This document shows, one piece after another, positions 8,390-15,761 of a DNA stretch of 32,186 bases. The notes beneath the pieces are model-generated. The model ran no database searches, was not told where the DNA came from, and saw only the letters and a program-made list of their open reading frames with translations. A program made the translations under genes and the position numbers. Positions within the stretch are counted from its first letter, which is position 1. Every line of letters begins with the position of its first letter. Location of the stretch: positions 1 to 32,186 of the forward strand of contig DMAW01000146.1 of assembly GCA_003446375.1 (NCBI GenBank), given 5' to 3'. The DNA comes from Eubacteriaceae bacterium. Lineage in GTDB: Bacteria > Bacillota > Clostridia > Eubacteriales > Alkalibacteraceae.

Positions 8390-9829
8390 ATGGAATTTAA
8401 CAGGCGGAGGCAATTGGCCACGGATTACTACCAGTTAAGCATGAGCAATGTGTACATAAATGACGGAAAGGACGAAGACATAGCTGTTTTCGACTTGTTC
8501 GTACGAAACAACCCATTTAACGGAGGATATCTGGTCTGTGCAGGACTTGAACAGGTGATAGATTATCTTATAAATCTTAAGTTTGACGATAAGGATATAG
8601 AAATCCTAAAGAACAATCATCCAGAGCTTACAGAAAATTTTTTAGATTACTTAAGGGATTTTAAATTTACCGGCGAACTCTACGGAATACCGGAAGGATC
8701 CATAGTTTTTCCCCACGAACCTATTATTCGCATAAAAGCTCCTTTGATACAGGCTCAAATAATAGAGACGCCCCTTCTCAGCATAGTAAATCACCAGACG
8801 CTTATAGCAACTAAGGCTGCAAGGATAGTTCAGGCTGCAGAAGGTGATGCAGTTCTTGAATTCGGGCTTAGACGTGCCCATGGCTCAGAGGCAGGACTTT
8901 ATGGAGCAAGGGCTGCTGTTATAGGAGGGTGCCTTGGCACCAGCAATGTAGAAACGGAAGATTTAATAAAATTACCGGCTAAAGGAACCATGTCTCATAG
9001 CTATGTATTAAGCTATGCCTCGGAATACGATGCGTTTTGGACATATACCAAGTACAATCAGGACAACCTGATTTTCCTAGTAGACACTTACAACACTTTG
9101 GAATCAGGGGTGCCAAATGCCATAAAAGTATTCTCAAAACTGAGGGATGAAGGCAGACTACCTAAAACTTACGGGATAAGGCTTGATTCCGGGGACTTGG
9201 CTTATTTGAGCAAGGAGGCAAAAACCATGCTGGTTGAAGCTGGATTTGAAGATGCGGTTATCAGTGCGTCTTCTGATCTTGACGAGTACCTTGTGAGAGA
9301 TTTAAAACTTCAGGGAGCGCAGATAAATCTTTGGGGAGTTGGAACTAAACTTATAACGGCTTATGATCAACCGGCACTGGGCGCAGTTTACAAACTGGCC
9401 CAAATCGATAGCAAAGGGGAAATTACAAATAAGCTTAAGATATCTAATGATCCCGGGAAAATAACCAACCCGGGCTACAAAAGGGTAGTGAGGTTATACG
9501 ACAAGGATTCAAACAAGGCCTTGGCGGATTTGATAATGCTTGACGACGAGAAAATTGATGAAAAAAAGCCTCTTACTATCTTCCATCCGGTTCACACATG
9601 GAAGAAAAGGGTTCTCACTAATTTTTATGTAAAGGAAATGATGGTTCCGGTTATAATAGATGGCAAACCTGTGTATAAATCTCCTTCCATAAGTGAAATG
9701 CAGCAATATTTAAAAAACGAGTTTGAAACCATGTGGCCGGCAACTACCAGATTTACAAACCCTCATGAATACCATGTGGATTTATCGGACAAACTTTGGA
9801 ACATGAAGCTTGGGATACTAAATAAGTGA
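8390..9829 (+). CDS. pncB: nicotinate phosphoribosyltransferase
   Basis: Joins nicotinate and PRPP to make nicotinate mononucleotide, with ATP hydrolysis, for NAD salvage. At 479 residues it has the length of Gram-positive members. Recognisable segments are the N-terminal TDYYQLSM, EFGLRRAHG near residue 160, TMSHSYV with His203 (the histidine phosphorylated during catalysis in this family), DTYNTLESG and RLDSGDLAYLS. The ATG at 8390 follows GGAGGAAGAG. The gene is flanked by a terminator upstream and a shared bidirectional terminator downstream, so it is probably a single-gene transcript. NAD supply could serve the NAD-dependent E3 next door, but no regulatory link is visible. Confidence 0.95.
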   Translation: MEFNRRRQLATDYYQLSMSNVYINDGKDEDIAVFDLFVRNNPFNGGYLVCAGLEQVIDYLINLKFDDKDIEILKNNHPELTENFLDYLRDFKFTGELYGIPEGSIVFPHEPIIRIKAPLIQAQIIETPLLSIVNHQTLIATKAARIVQAAEGDAVLEFGLRRAHGSEAGLYGARAAVIGGCLGTSNVETEDLIKLPAKGTMSHSYVLSYASEYDAFWTYTKYNQDNLIFLVDTYNTLESGVPNAIKVFSKLRDEGRLPKTYGIRLDSGDLAYLSKEAKTMLVEAGFEDAVISASSDLDEYLVRDLKLQGAQINLWGVGTKLITAYDQPALGAVYKLAQIDSKGEITNKLKISNDPGKITNPGYKRVVRLYDKDSNKALADLIMLDDEKIDEKKPLTIFHPVHTWKKRVLTNFYVKEMMVPVIIDGKPVYKSPSISEMQQYLKNEFETMWPATTRFTNPHEYHVDLSDKLWNMKLGILNK

Positions 9830-9842
9830 AAGTAGAAAGTTA

Positions 9843-9871
9843 AAAGCGAAGAGATTCTCACTCTTCGCTTT
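9843..9871. terminator. bidirectional terminator between pncB and the lipoprotein gene
   Basis: An 11-bp stem (9843-9853 with 9861-9871) has a 7-base loop that contains the stop codon of the minus-strand lipoprotein gene. Both strands have a short T-run after the stem. The last codons of the lipoprotein therefore form one arm of the hairpin. Confidence 0.75.
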
Positions 9872-10544
9872 CTTGATCGTTCATTTCACCATCGTCTTCA
9901 AGTGTCTGAATTTCTTCATCAACTAAATAAATAATTTTCAATATGTTCGTTTCAAGCCCAAGCCTATCCTGGAGCTCTCTTGAAATTTCAAGACTCACTT
10001 CTGTTCCGGGGCTTAAGTCTTTAAAAACATATGTGGCAGAGGAGATATTCGCCTCATCAATTCCAGAGGTTTCAGAAGGCTTTGCGTCTAAAAATTGTAT
10101 GTGGTTTGAAAAGAGGCTCCCGCTGATCTTTCCCAGGTTTCGTATCTGGGTGGGCAAGGCCTTGTACTGGTTTTGTACTTCTTCTACCTTCAGGCTGAAA
10201 GTAGGCATATCCAGCTCCACGATGCCATCGACGTTTATATCTTCTTCATCTACCTGGATGTTATAGGTCCACTCCATCCTGGCCAATGTCAAAAGATCTC
10301 CATCCGAGATATATTCGGTCATGATTTCCACGAAATCATCCTTATATTCAATCTGTTTGTTTAATTCGTTAATTTCACCCTCAAGCTCAGTGATTTTTGT
10401 ATTCAATTGCTCTATCTGGGATTCAAGCTGTGCTATCTTCGAATCTTTTATTTCATCTTCATCTTCTATCTTGTTTTTATCTTCACAACCGGAAAATATG
10501 ATTAATGAGAAAATTACAAGCATCAAAATAATCTTTTTAACCAA
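9858..10544 (-). CDS. coiled-coil lipoprotein of unknown function
   Basis: A 228-residue secreted, membrane-anchored protein. Residues 1-19 are a typical signal peptide with KK and a long hydrophobic run, ending in a lipobox FSGC with Cys20 as the lipid attachment site. Residues of about 35-70 have heptad-like leucines and isoleucines (IAQLESQIEQLNTKITELEG), a probable coiled coil. The remaining 150 residues look like a soluble beta-rich domain that I do not recognise. The start is a TTG at 10544: GGAGG lies 7 bases upstream and the signal peptide begins exactly there. It is a single gene with its own promoter; the C-terminus is acidic. No function is proposed. Confidence 0.85.
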   Translation of the reverse strand: MVKKIILMLVIFSLIIFSGCEDKNKIEDEDEIKDSKIAQLESQIEQLNTKITELEGEINELNKQIEYKDDFVEIMTEYISDGDLLTLARMEWTYNIQVDEEDINVDGIVELDMPTFSLKVEEVQNQYKALPTQIRNLGKISGSLFSNHIQFLDAKPSETSGIDEANISSATYVFKDLSPGTEVSLEISRELQDRLGLETNILKIIYLVDEEIQTLEDDGEMNDQESEE

Positions 10545-10592
10545 AAAAACACCTCCATATACTTTGAATCAAGCATCAAAAAATTCATGATA

Positions 10593-10621
10593 ATTTTAAC
10601 ACAATTAAGAGCTTTAATCAA
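10593..10621 (-). promoter_or_regulatory. promoter of the lipoprotein gene
   Basis: On the minus strand TTGATT (10616-10621) and TAAAAT (10593-10598) are 17 bases apart, and TG precedes the -10 by one base, an extended -10. The TTG start codon is about 50 bases downstream. Confidence 0.65.
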
Positions 10622-10705
10622 ATATAACGATAATCTAACGATGGCGTAAATAGCAGACTGCACGTCACATTTTGCTGCTAATAAATACTAATTAAATTGG
10701 ATTTA

Positions 10706-10714
10706 TGGTATAAT
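10706..10714 (+). promoter_or_regulatory. extended -10 promoter element upstream of pgcA
   Basis: TGGTATAAT at 10706-10714 is an extended -10 box. The -35 position (10686-10691) is poor. It would give a leader of about 115 bases before pgcA, in which I recognise no known riboswitch; only a weak ATGCC/GGCAT hairpin is visible near 10776-10795. Confidence 0.5.
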
Positions 10715-10837
10715 AATGTCATATTCAGCCAAGTATAAGAGATGATGAACAAATATCAGATTTTCTAAAAAAATGCCGTCTGGCTGTGGCATAAGTATTG
10801 ATAAGCTTAAAAGGATAACTACAAGGGGGATGATGAA

Positions 10838-12574
10838 ATGTTGTACGAAGACAAATGTCAAAATTGGTTAAAAAGCGATTATTTAAAAGAAGAGGATAAA
10901 GAGGAACTTAGAAGCATAATGAATGATTCGAAGGAGCTTGAGGACAGGTTTTATAAGAACTTGGAATTTGGAACTGCCGGTTTAAGAGGTATAATGGGCA
11001 TGGGCACTAATAGGATGAATACCTACATTGTTGACATAACTACTCAGGGGCTTGCAAACTACATCTCTAAGTGGGGACAAAAAGACATGGATAGAGGAGT
11101 TGTCATAGCCTACGACTCAAGAAACAACTCCAAGCTATTTGCAGAGACAGCAGCACTGGTTCTTGCCGGCAACAATATTAATACGTTTCTATTTGATTCT
11201 TTGCGCTCCGTGCCGCAGCTTTCGTATGCAATAAGGAAGCTGGGATGCATAAGCGGCATAGTCATCACTGCTAGCCACAACCCTCCTGCCTATAACGGAT
11301 ACAAGGTATATTGGGAAGAAGGCTATCAGCTGCCGCCACAGGCTGCAGATGAAATAAATGAAGAAATAAACAAGATCATTGACTTTAGCTCCATTAAAAA
11401 GACCGACAAGCAATCGGCATTGGATAAGGGGCTCCTAAAGGTAATATCCGAAGAGATTGACGGTCCTTATATTAAAGAAATATTAAAGGGCATCACCAGA
11501 AGAGAGCTTATAGAAAAATATGGAGAAGATATAAATATTGTATACACGCCTCTTCACGGATCCGGAAACGTCCCTCTTAGAAGAGCGCTTAAAGAGGCCG
11601 GATTTAAAAATGTGCATGTAGTAAAAGAACAAGAGCTTCCCGATGGGGATTTTCCTACGGTAAAGGAACCTAACCCTGAAAAACCGGACGTCTTTAAGCT
11701 GGCAATCGAGTTGGCAAATAAAAAAAACGGAGACATCTTGATGGGCACGGATCCCGATGCAGATAGATTGGGAGTCGCTTATAAAAACAGAGATGGAGAA
11801 TATACGAATCTTACAGGAAATGAGATAGGCATTCTTTTGGTGAATTATATGCTTACGACCATGAAAGAACAAAACAGGCTCACGGATAAAGGTGTAATAA
11901 TCAAAAGCATAGTATCTACTGAGCTTGTAGAAGACATAGCAAAGGCTTATGGCGTAAAGGTTATAAATACATTGACGGGATTTAAGTATATAGGAGAGCT
12001 TATTGAAGAATACTCAAAGACTAAAGTCAAGGATTTCATCATGGGGTTTGAAGAAAGCTATGGATACCTGCTTGGAACCCACTGCAGGGACAAAGATGCC
12101 ATAATGACTGCACTTGTGCTGTCTGAGATGGTGCTGTATTACAAGGAGCACGACAAGGATTTAGGGGAAGTCTTAGAAGATGTGTACAAACAGTATGGAT
12201 ATTGCATAGATCATATAATATCATTTGAAATGGCAGGCAAGGAAGGTGCCGGAAAGATTCAAAAAATCGTAGATTACTTCAGGAGAAGCATGCCGATGAC
12301 TTGGGATGAAAAGAAGATAAAGGTAATAGAAGATTATCAATTAGGAAAAAGAAATGTAGTGGGAGAAGGTGCTGAGGATATAACTCTTCCAAAATCAAAT
12401 GTGATAAAAGCTTATTTGGAAGACAAGACATGGTTTTGCATAAGGCCTTCCGGTACAGAGCCTAAAATCAAGATATATTTTTCAGTAAGAGGAAACAGCA
12501 AAAAAGAAGCAAAAGAAAGCCTCGATCAAATGGTCAAGGAAATTAAAGATAAAGTTGATGGAATAATGGCTTAG
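10838..12574 (+). CDS. pgcA: phosphoglucomutase / phosphomannomutase (alpha-D-phosphohexomutase family)
   Basis: Interconverts glucose-1-phosphate and glucose-6-phosphate (or the mannose forms) through a phosphoserine. The 578-residue protein matches the length of Gram-positive PgcA. Visible are the early GTAGLRG, the phosphoserine loop TASHNPPAYNGYK with Ser146, the metal-binding GTDPDADRLG near residue 304, GFEESYGYL in the sugar-binding domain and RPSGTEPK near the C-terminus for phosphate contact. The ATG at 10838 follows AAGGGGG. The gene is first of four closely packed genes; the aminopeptidase begins 17 bases after its stop. It supplies glucose-1-phosphate for cell-wall and polysaccharide precursors, a role from family knowledge. 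Confidence 0.94.
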   Translation: MLYEDKCQNWLKSDYLKEEDKEELRSIMNDSKELEDRFYKNLEFGTAGLRGIMGMGTNRMNTYIVDITTQGLANYISKWGQKDMDRGVVIAYDSRNNSKLFAETAALVLAGNNINTFLFDSLRSVPQLSYAIRKLGCISGIVITASHNPPAYNGYKVYWEEGYQLPPQAADEINEEINKIIDFSSIKKTDKQSALDKGLLKVISEEIDGPYIKEILKGITRRELIEKYGEDINIVYTPLHGSGNVPLRRALKEAGFKNVHVVKEQELPDGDFPTVKEPNPEKPDVFKLAIELANKKNGDILMGTDPDADRLGVAYKNRDGEYTNLTGNEIGILLVNYMLTTMKEQNRLTDKGVIIKSIVSTELVEDIAKAYGVKVINTLTGFKYIGELIEEYSKTKVKDFIMGFEESYGYLLGTHCRDKDAIMTALVLSEMVLYYKEHDKDLGEVLEDVYKQYGYCIDHIISFEMAGKEGAGKIQKIVDYFRRSMPMTWDEKKIKVIEDYQLGKRNVVGEGAEDITLPKSNVIKAYLEDKTWFCIRPSGTEPKIKIYFSVRGNSKKEAKESLDQMVKEIKDKVDGIMA

Positions 12575-12591
12575 GATTGAAAGGTGATTTG

Positions 12592-13695
12592 ATGGAGAGC
12601 AATCTGCTGAAAAAATACGCAAAAACTTTAATAGAATATTCATTGTCAGTAAAAAATAACGACCTTGTCGTAATACAAGGATATTATGAAGCAATGCCAT
12701 TAATTGAAAAGTGTTATGAGGAGGTTTTAAGAGCAGGAGGACATCCTCATGTCTATATCCGGCATCAATTGGATGAGGTGATGTTAAAAAAAGGAAACGA
12801 TAAGCAGCTTGCTTATAATAATCCAATATCAGAAGCAGTAATCATGAATGCGGACAAAATTTTAAACATTGGAGGATCTTCCAATACAAAATATCTTAGC
12901 GGAGTAGACCCTAAGAGAATAGCATATTATAGAAAAAGCGGCAAAAGGCTAAATGAGCTTTACATGAAACGTGTGGATGATAAAGAGCTTGATTGGAGTC
13001 TTTGCATGTACCCCACCAATTCCTTGGCTCAGGAAGCAGGTATGAGCTTAAAAGATTACGAGGATTTCGTGGCGGGTGCCTGCCTCTTGAATGAAGAAGA
13101 TCCTGTAATGGCATGGAAAAAAGTAAGCAAGGATCAAGAGAAGATAGTAGAGTATCTTAAAGGCAAAGAAACCCTAAGGATAGTTTCAGAGGATACGGAT
13201 ATCAAGATGAGGGTATCAGGGCGAATCTGGATAAACTCTGACGGGAGAACAAACTTCCCCAGCGGAGAGGTTTTTACCGGACCTGTAGAAGATAGCGTTG
13301 AAGGAGAGATAAGATTTTCTTATCCGGGCATTTACGCAGGACAGGAGATCGAAGATATCAGGCTGACATTCAAAGAGGGTAGGGTAGCGAAGTCTAGCGC
13401 CTCAAAAGGAGAAGAGCTTCTCCGCGAGATCATTAAGACTGATGATGGTGCATCTATGGTTGGAGAAGTAGCCATAGGAACTAATTATGGCATAGACAGA
13501 TTTACCAAGAACATGCTTTTTGATGAAAAGATGGGTGGGACTGTTCATATGGCTTTAGGCAAGTCTTATGGCAAAAGCGGAGGCAAAAATGTGTCTGCGA
13601 TACATTGGGATATGCTCTGCGATATGAAAGCCGGTGGAGAGATATATGCTGATGGAGAGCTTTTTTACAAAAACGGCAAATTTATCACACTTTAA
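12592..13695 (+). CDS. M29-family (thermophilic-type) metallo-aminopeptidase
   Basis: Cytoplasmic exopeptidase that removes N-terminal residues from peptides using two metal ions. The 367-residue protein ends with the ligand set typical of peptidase family M29: EVFTGPVEDSVEG (Glu), GEVAIGTNYG (Glu), TVHMALGKSYG (His and Tyr) and IHWDML (His and Asp). I use the ATG at 12592, which AAGGTG precedes by 7 bases; an in-frame TTG five codons earlier has no ribosome binding site. It lies between pgcA and the aldolase gene with gaps of 17 bases on both sides, so the three are one transcription unit, though the metabolic link between a peptidase and sugar enzymes is not obvious. Confidence 0.9.
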   Translation: MESNLLKKYAKTLIEYSLSVKNNDLVVIQGYYEAMPLIEKCYEEVLRAGGHPHVYIRHQLDEVMLKKGNDKQLAYNNPISEAVIMNADKILNIGGSSNTKYLSGVDPKRIAYYRKSGKRLNELYMKRVDDKELDWSLCMYPTNSLAQEAGMSLKDYEDFVAGACLLNEEDPVMAWKKVSKDQEKIVEYLKGKETLRIVSEDTDIKMRVSGRIWINSDGRTNFPSGEVFTGPVEDSVEGEIRFSYPGIYAGQEIEDIRLTFKEGRVAKSSASKGEELLREIIKTDDGASMVGEVAIGTNYGIDRFTKNMLFDEKMGGTVHMALGKSYGKSGGKNVSAIHWDMLCDMKAGGEIYADGELFYKNGKFITL

Positions 13696-13712
13696 AAGAG
13701 AGGAAGTCATTA

Positions 13713-14399
13713 ATGCGAATTTTACTGGATACAGCAAATATCAATGAAATCAAAAGAGGAATAGAATACTATGCCATAGAAGGAGTGACCACCAACCCTT
13801 CCATAATAGTTAAGGAAAAGGTCGACTTTATATCACATATGAGTGAGATTGCCAAGCTGCTGGGAAGAAAGAGAAAGCTCTTTATACAGACCATAGCCAC
13901 TGATGCAGAGGGCATCGTAGACGATGCCCTTTTGATTAACGAGCTTGTCGAAGGCAACCTATGCGTAAAGATTCCTGTTACGTCTGAAGGCCTTAAGGCC
14001 ATTAAGATATTAAAAGAAAAAGGCGTTGATACGGCAGCTACATCAATTATTAATTCCCAGCAAGGGCTTCTGGCGGCTCGTGGAGGAGCGAAATATCTGA
14101 TACCCTACGTTAACAGGGCCGATAATATCCTTGCAGATGGAGTAAACACAGTAGGAGAAATTGTAGACTTTATCGATATATACGGTCTTGACTGCGAAGT
14201 GGTAGCCGCAAGTTTTAAGAATATCCAACAGGTGCACGGCTGCGCTCTAAACAGGGTTCATGCAGTAACGATACCGGCAGATCTTCTAGATAAGCTCTCA
14301 TTTAATCATCTGACTGATTTTAGCGTGGAAGAGTTTTCAAATAATTGGGATAAGGCTTATCCCGGCATAAAAAACATTAGGAGCATGGTGAAGAAATGA
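13713..14399 (+). CDS. fsa: fructose-6-phosphate aldolase / transaldolase-like protein
   Basis: Class I aldolase of the small transaldolase family, a 228-residue TIM barrel. The Schiff-base lysine is Lys86 in CVKIPVT, and DTANI, GVTTNPSII and PYVNR are family signatures. Residue 59 is Gln (LFIQTIATDAEG), the residue I recall for true fructose-6-phosphate aldolases; transaldolases carry Glu there. This favours cleavage of fructose-6-phosphate to dihydroxyacetone and glyceraldehyde-3-phosphate over transaldolase action, but annotation pipelines often call such proteins probable transaldolase. The ATG at 13713 follows GAGAGGAAG. The stop codon overlaps the next start (ATGA), so the downstream membrane gene was translationally coupled. 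Confidence 0.88.
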   Translation: MRILLDTANINEIKRGIEYYAIEGVTTNPSIIVKEKVDFISHMSEIAKLLGRKRKLFIQTIATDAEGIVDDALLINELVEGNLCVKIPVTSEGLKAIKILKEKGVDTAATSIINSQQGLLAARGGAKYLIPYVNRADNILADGVNTVGEIVDFIDIYGLDCEVVAASFKNIQQVHGCALNRVHAVTIPADLLDKLSFNHLTDFSVEEFSNNWDKAYPGIKNIRSMVKK

Positions 14400-14869
14400 T
14401 TGAATTGTTATCGGGGCTGCCCGACTGGATGAAGGTTTTTGTATCGGCAATGGTTCCGGTATTTGAGTTGAGATTTTAGATTCCATTTGGAATATTGCTT
14501 TTAAAAATGTCTTATATGGAGACGTATATCATAAGCGTTTTGGGATCTTTGATTCCTGCGCCATTTATATTATGGATGATTCCATCGATACTCGAGTGGA
14601 TGCGAGGAACTAGGATATTTAAAAAACTGGGAGATTGGATTTACAACAGAGGAATAAACAAGTCCTCTACCATAGAAAAGTACGGATACTTGGGATTGGC
14701 TTTTTTCATAAGCGTGCCCTTGCCGGGCACAGGCGTTTGGACAGGGTGCCTTGCCGCGTCTTTGCTGGGGTTGAAATTCAGAAAGAGCGTTTTGGCTGCA
14801 ATAGCAGGATCTTCGATGGCGGGAATCGCAGTAGCGATTCTTACATCTTTAGGTGCCATGGCGCTATAA
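14396..14869 (+). pseudogene. COG2426-type (small multidrug export family) membrane protein, interrupted by an amber codon
   Basis: Reading from the ATG at 14396, which overlaps the aldolase stop, gives a 157-codon frame interrupted only by a TAG at 14477-14479 (codon 28). The flanking residues read PVFELRF, stop, IPFGILL. From memory, intact family members have an ELRGAIP-type motif here, so the stop replaces part of the best conserved motif. The rest is intact: hydrophobic segments near LIPAPFILWMIP, YGYLGLAFFISVPLPGTGVWTG and AAIAGSSMAGIAVAIL. UAG is an ordinary stop here, since pgcA and proA end with it. The downstream part could start at an internal ATG near 14495-14510, but I see no strong ribosome binding site. 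A sequencing error is possible. Confidence 0.7.
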
Positions 14870-14910
14870 AGAGATAACTGAGCAAATGTTTTAAATTGAT
14901 ATGGCAGCAG

Positions 14911-14950
14911 GCATTATGTTGATATATTCATTGACAGCATAATGCTTTTT
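14911..14950 (+). terminator. terminator of the pgcA operon
   Basis: GCATTATG at 14911-14918 pairs with CATAATGC at 14938-14945 around a 19-base loop, followed by TTTTT. It lies about 40 bases after the end of the COG2426-type frame and before the acetate transporter gene. Confidence 0.7.
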
Positions 14951-15026
14951 ATTTATCATTTTAGTTATGTTATTAAATAAACAACAAAATAGATTTTTAT
15001 CTGTTTATTCAAGGGAGGAAACATTT

Positions 15027-15680
15027 TTGAAAGAAGAAACAAAAAACGTTAAGGTGATTTGGGCTGATCCGTCAGCAATAGGGCTATTCGGTTTGGCGAT
15101 GGTGACGCTGGTGGCTTCATCTCAGAAGCTAGGCCTTACGCAAGGATTATCATATATTATTCCTTGGGCCGTATTTTTAGGCGCATTTGCTCAATTGTAT
15201 GCAAGCATAGTTGATGGTAAGCTGGGCAACACATTTGGAATGACTGCATTTGGTGCGTATGCTTTCTTTTGGTTTGGGGTAGCGGCAAGCTGGTTGATAA
15301 AATTGGGGGCTTTCGGAGCGGCGTTGGCTGCTGATGCTGATCCGCACCAATTGGGATTTGCTTTCCTTGGATATCTGATATTTACGATCATATTGACCAT
15401 AGGCGCAATGGAGACGAATAAGGTACTCTTTAGCATATTCTTTTTGATAGATTTGCTCTTTATCGGGTTGTTTTTAAATTCATTTGGAATCATGCCCGAG
15501 CTTACTCATAATCTAGCTGCGGTCTCAGAGCTTGCTATTTCTATTATGTCATTTTATGGAGCAGGCGCCTCAGTGCTGAACAAGCACTTCGGCAAAGCAT
15601 TCATCGCTGTGGGCAAGCCTTTTGGAATATTTAAAAAGACTGAACCGATAAGCATAAGAGAACCAAAGCTCAACGCATAA
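15027..15680 (+). CDS. satP: acetate transporter family protein (GPR1/FUN34/YaaH, SatP-like)
   Basis: Integral membrane protein of the AceTr family, which moves acetate or other small carboxylates with protons. The 217 residues carry six hydrophobic segments, beginning with the conserved DPSAIGLFGLAMVTL, an equivalent of the family signature NPAPLGL. I chose the TTG at 15027 because GGGAGG stands 8 bases upstream and the protein then has the usual short hydrophilic N-terminus; an ATG 20 codons earlier has no ribosome binding site and would put the GGGAGG inside the gene. The gene stands alone between a terminator and the proA promoter. Acetate is a likely fermentation product of this type of organism, but transport direction is not visible. 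Confidence 0.88.
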   Translation: MKEETKNVKVIWADPSAIGLFGLAMVTLVASSQKLGLTQGLSYIIPWAVFLGAFAQLYASIVDGKLGNTFGMTAFGAYAFFWFGVAASWLIKLGAFGAALAADADPHQLGFAFLGYLIFTIILTIGAMETNKVLFSIFFLIDLLFIGLFLNSFGIMPELTHNLAAVSELAISIMSFYGAGASVLNKHFGKAFIAVGKPFGIFKKTEPISIREPKLNA

Positions 15681-15696
15681 GGGACAAAGTCGGTTA

Positions 15697-15725
15697 TTGC
15701 ATATTTATCATCCCTATAGTATCAT
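15697..15725 (+). promoter_or_regulatory. proA promoter
   Basis: TTGCAT at 15697-15702 and TATCAT at 15720-15725 have a 17-base spacer. The proA start is about 37 bases downstream. Confidence 0.55.
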
Positions 15726-15761
15726 TAGTATTAATATTTAATGATAATTGGAGGGAAGAAC

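Noticed and set aside
10622..10837. Leader upstream of pgcA considered as a riboswitch
   Set aside because: It has only a weak ATGCC/GGCAT hairpin and a TAACGAT direct repeat; it matches no riboswitch class I know, and there is no terminator before the gene.
14477..14479. Reading the amber codon as pyrrolysine or a recoded sense codon
   Set aside because: pgcA and proA end with TAG, no pyrrolysine genes are visible, and the residue lies in a membrane protein not known to use it. Mutation or sequencing error is simpler.
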